Shown here: piece by piece, positions 61,818-64,000 of the stretch
How the letters are laid out: every line of letters begins with the position of its first letter
How positions within the stretch are numbered: the first letter of the stretch is position 1
DNA from: Agrobacterium tumefaciens
GTDB taxonomy: Bacteria > Pseudomonadota > Alphaproteobacteria > Rhizobiales > Rhizobiaceae
DNA: 64,000 bases
NCBI RefSeq assembly: GCF_013337285.1
Contig: NZ_SUPW01000001.1
Coordinates: 868,001-932,000, forward strand
Direction: 5' to 3'
The notes under the pieces: generated by a model
Database searches by the model: none
The model's input: the letters and a program-made list of their open reading frames with translations, nothing else
What the model was told of the DNA's origin: nothing
Program-made: the position numbers and the translations under genes

Positions 61818-64000
61818 CCTACATTCATCCTGAGCAATGCCTCACGAAACGTCTGGCGGCAATTGCGCTGGCTGTACCGTTTTTCCTGCTGTTCCTGCTT
61901 TTCTCTTCCTATTCCTACGCCTTCGAGCCGGTGAAGATTTCCCGCGACGACACGGCGCTTGATCTCACCGCCACCACCGATATCTACGCCAATCAGGGTG
62001 AGGCCTTTCAGGTCTCGACCGCGCCCGGCCCCGACGGCATCCGCCGCCGCATCGAGGTGCGCGCCAGCTCCACCGACCACCAGGGCGACTGGGCGGTGTT
62101 TGCGCTTGCCAACGTCTCCGAGGAGCAGCTGGAGCGCGTCATCGTCGCACCGCATTTCCGTCTGGTGAACTCCAAGCTGTTCTGGCCCGATCTCGGCTCG
62201 CAGCGCATCATCGCGATTACGCCGAGCGAAGGCTTCGCGCTCGACCGACAGCCAAGCCCGGATGCCGACGTGTTCCGCATCACGCTCAACCCCGGCTCCG
62301 TCATCACCTTCGTCGCCGAGCTTTCGACGCCGCAGCTGCCGCAGATCTATCTGTGGGAGCCGGAAGCCTACAAGGACACGATCAACGCCTTTACGCTTTA
62401 TCGCGGTATCGTGCTTGGCATCGCCGGCCTGCTGGCCGTGCTTTTGACCATCCTGTTCGTCGTCAAGGGAACCTCGGTACTGCCGGCGTCGGCCGCACTC
62501 GCCTGGGCGGTTCTCGCCTATATCTGCGTCGATTTCGGCTTTCTCGAAAAGCTCATCACCGTCACCTCGAGCGATCAGCGAATATGGAGGGCGGGCGCGG
62601 AAGTCGCGCTCGCCTCCAGCTTCGTGGTCTTCCTCTTCACCTATCTCAACCTCAACCGCTGGCATGCGCATCTGGGTTATGCGACATTTGCCTGGGTGGT
62701 GGGTCTGGCGCTGCTGTTCGGCGTCGCCATCTACGATCCTTCGGTTGCCTCCGGCATTGCCCGCGTGTCCTTTGCGCTGACCGCAACGGCCGGCATCGCG
62801 CTCATCATCTATCTCGGTTTCAACAAATATGACCGGGCCATTCTCCTGGTTCCATCATGGGCGTTGATCCTCGTCTGGCTGTTCGGCGGTTGGCTGACGG
62901 TGACGGGGCAGCTGGACAATGACATCGTGCAGCCGGCGCTCGGCGGCGGGCTGGTGCTGATCGTGCTTCTGATCGGCTTTACCGTCATCCAGCACGCCTT
63001 TGCCGGCAGCGCCTATCAGCAGGGCCTGTTCTCCGATCTCGAACGGCAATCTCTCGCCTTGACCGGCAGCGGCGATACCGTGTGGGACTGGGATGTGACG
63101 CGCGACCGCATCGTCACCACGCCTGACATTTCCAACCGGCTGGGGCTGGAGCCCGGCACCATGCATGGCGCCGCGCGCAACTGGTTGCCGCGCCTGCATC
63201 CTGACGATCGCGACCGGTTCAAGGCGACGCTCGACGTGCTGCTCGACCATCGCAAGGGCCGTCTCAACCACGAATTCCGCATTCGCGCCGAAGACGGACA
63301 TTTCCACTGGCTGCAAATCCGCGCCCGCCCGGTACTCGGCTCCAACGGCGAAATCATCCGCTGCGTCGGCACTATTACTGATATTACCGAGCAGAAGAAT
63401 TCGGTCGAGCGGCTGTTGCAGGATGCGATGAACGACAATCTGACCGGGCTTCCGAACCGGCAGGTGTTCCTCGACCGCCTGCAATCGATCCTCAATCTCT
63501 CGCCCGATAGCGAGGCCGTGCGCCCGACCGTGATGGCCATCGATATCGACCGTTACAAGCTGGTCAACGATACGCTGGGGATTGCTGCCGGCGACAATAT
63601 CCTCATTGCACTGACACGGCGTCTGCGCCGCCTGCTGAAACCGCAGGATACGCTGGCGCGTCTCGGCGGCGATGAATTCGGTCTGATCCTGACCTCCGAA
63701 CGTGATCCGCAGCGTGTGGCCGATTTTGCCGATGCGGTGAACAAGGCGATCATGGTGCCGATCAATTTCGCCAATCGCGAAATCATCCTCACCGCCTCCA
63801 TCGGCCTCGTCTCGTGGATCGACCAGCAGGAAAGTGCGGCTGGTCTTCTGAGCGACGCCGAACTGGCCATGTACCGCGCCAAGCGCGCCGGCGGCAACCG
63901 CGTCGAGCCGTTCCGCCCCGCTTTCCGCACATCAGGCACCGACCGCCTGCAGATGGAAAGCGACCTGCGCCGCGCCATCGAGCGCAAGGAGTTGTCGCTG
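61814..64000 (+). CDS. Membrane 7TM-PAS-GGDEF(-EAL) c-di-GMP protein, 3' end cut off
   Basis: 729 codons are in the window. Signal-anchor (LAAIALAVPFFLLFLLFSSYSYA), a periplasmic sensory domain (about 35-185), a block of about seven membrane helices (about 190-400) in a 7TMR-DISM-like arrangement, then a PAS domain (DTVWDWDVTRDRI...) about 420-540 and a GGDEF domain with intact GGDEF at 618-622. The last residues (SDLRRAIERKELSL) look like the start of an EAL domain, so it is likely a dual-domain protein. Translationally coupled to the GNAT gene. Confidence 0.88.
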   Translation, partial: MTYIHPEQCLTKRLAAIALAVPFFLLFLLFSSYSYAFEPVKISRDDTALDLTATTDIYANQGEAFQVSTAPGPDGIRRRIEVRASSTDHQGDWAVFALANVSEEQLERVIVAPHFRLVNSKLFWPDLGSQRIIAITPSEGFALDRQPSPDADVFRITLNPGSVITFVAELSTPQLPQIYLWEPEAYKDTINAFTLYRGIVLGIAGLLAVLLTILFVVKGTSVLPASAALAWAVLAYICVDFGFLEKLITVTSSDQRIWRAGAEVALASSFVVFLFTYLNLNRWHAHLGYATFAWVVGLALLFGVAIYDPSVASGIARVSFALTATAGIALIIYLGFNKYDRAILLVPSWALILVWLFGGWLTVTGQLDNDIVQPALGGGLVLIVLLIGFTVIQHAFAGSAYQQGLFSDLERQSLALTGSGDTVWDWDVTRDRIVTTPDISNRLGLEPGTMHGAARNWLPRLHPDDRDRFKATLDVLLDHRKGRLNHEFRIRAEDGHFHWLQIRARPVLGSNGEIIRCVGTITDITEQKNSVERLLQDAMNDNLTGLPNRQVFLDRLQSILNLSPDSEAVRPTVMAIDIDRYKLVNDTLGIAAGDNILIALTRRLRRLLKPQDTLARLGGDEFGLILTSERDPQRVADFADAVNKAIMVPINFANREIILTASIGLVSWIDQQESAAGLLSDAELAMYRAKRAGGNRVEPFRPAFRTSGTDRLQMESDLRRAIERKELSL

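Overview
The window is ordinary chromosomal DNA of an alphaproteobacterium of the order Rhizobiales, most likely the Agrobacterium tumefaciens/Rhizobium group. Pointers are about 60% GC, a Rrf2-family regulator beside an APS-reductase cysH-cysD-cysN cluster, betI-betB-betA, a CcrM GANTC methylase, and many intergenic palindromic repeats of the rhizobial type. Two general-stress (EcfG-type) promoters also fit. I saw no rRNA, CRISPR array, insertion sequence or prophage. Two tRNAs are present: Pro(CGG) and Gln(UUG).

Layout. 1-2450: an ATP-dependent DNA ligase (cut by the window edge) and its partner MBL-fold exonuclease. 2739-9749: a MarR-controlled DHA2 efflux pump, two glutathione S-transferases, an R. 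etli-type asparaginase, a DUF3750 protein and a ClC chloride transporter. 9896-15058: a toxin-antitoxin pair, the choline-to-glycine-betaine operon and an orphan ParD-like antitoxin. 15239-19358: an EAL-CBS-GGDEF protein, a quinone oxidoreductase, a TumE/TumA pair and a 24-codon mini-gene with its own terminator. 19524-27884: the sulfate assimilation locus, with sbp-cysT-cysW-cysA uptake and an Rrf2 regulator on the minus strand and cysH-cysD-cysN on the plus strand. 27965-32694: two small divergent stress genes, tRNA-Pro, a lipoprotein, malate:quinone oxidoreductase, ParDE and tRNA-Gln. 32898-42380: an MBL hydrolase, a DUF1499 protein, a DAACS symporter, a Coq7-like protein, a lipoprotein, pyruvate phosphate dikinase and a Tat-targeted VOC protein. 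42846-51851: smc, dsbA, dciA, mutY, a HAD phosphatase, degP and a His-rich secreted protein. 52410-64000: ccrM, a four-repeat periplasmic protein, DUF1284, a GntR regulator, a HAD phosphatase, BrnTA, a lipoprotein, threonine synthase, an M16 peptidase, a GNAT acetyltransferase and a membrane PAS-GGDEF protein that runs off the end.

How the genes work together. Sulfate is imported by Sbp-CysTWA, activated by CysDN to APS and reduced directly by the Fe-S APS reductase CysH, so no APS kinase is needed. Choline is oxidised in two steps by BetA and BetB under BetI. Several complete or partial toxin-antitoxin loci are dispersed between housekeeping operons.

The least explained features are non-coding. 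Three sets of interspersed palindromes share one frame but carry different, compensated stems. Other structured regions suggest small RNAs, namely the mini-gene at 19193, the hairpins downstream of smc and those downstream of ccrM. A 31-bp inverted duplication upstream of the DAACS symporter is also unexplained. All start-site choices other than the longest frame are argued from ribosome-binding sites read by eye.
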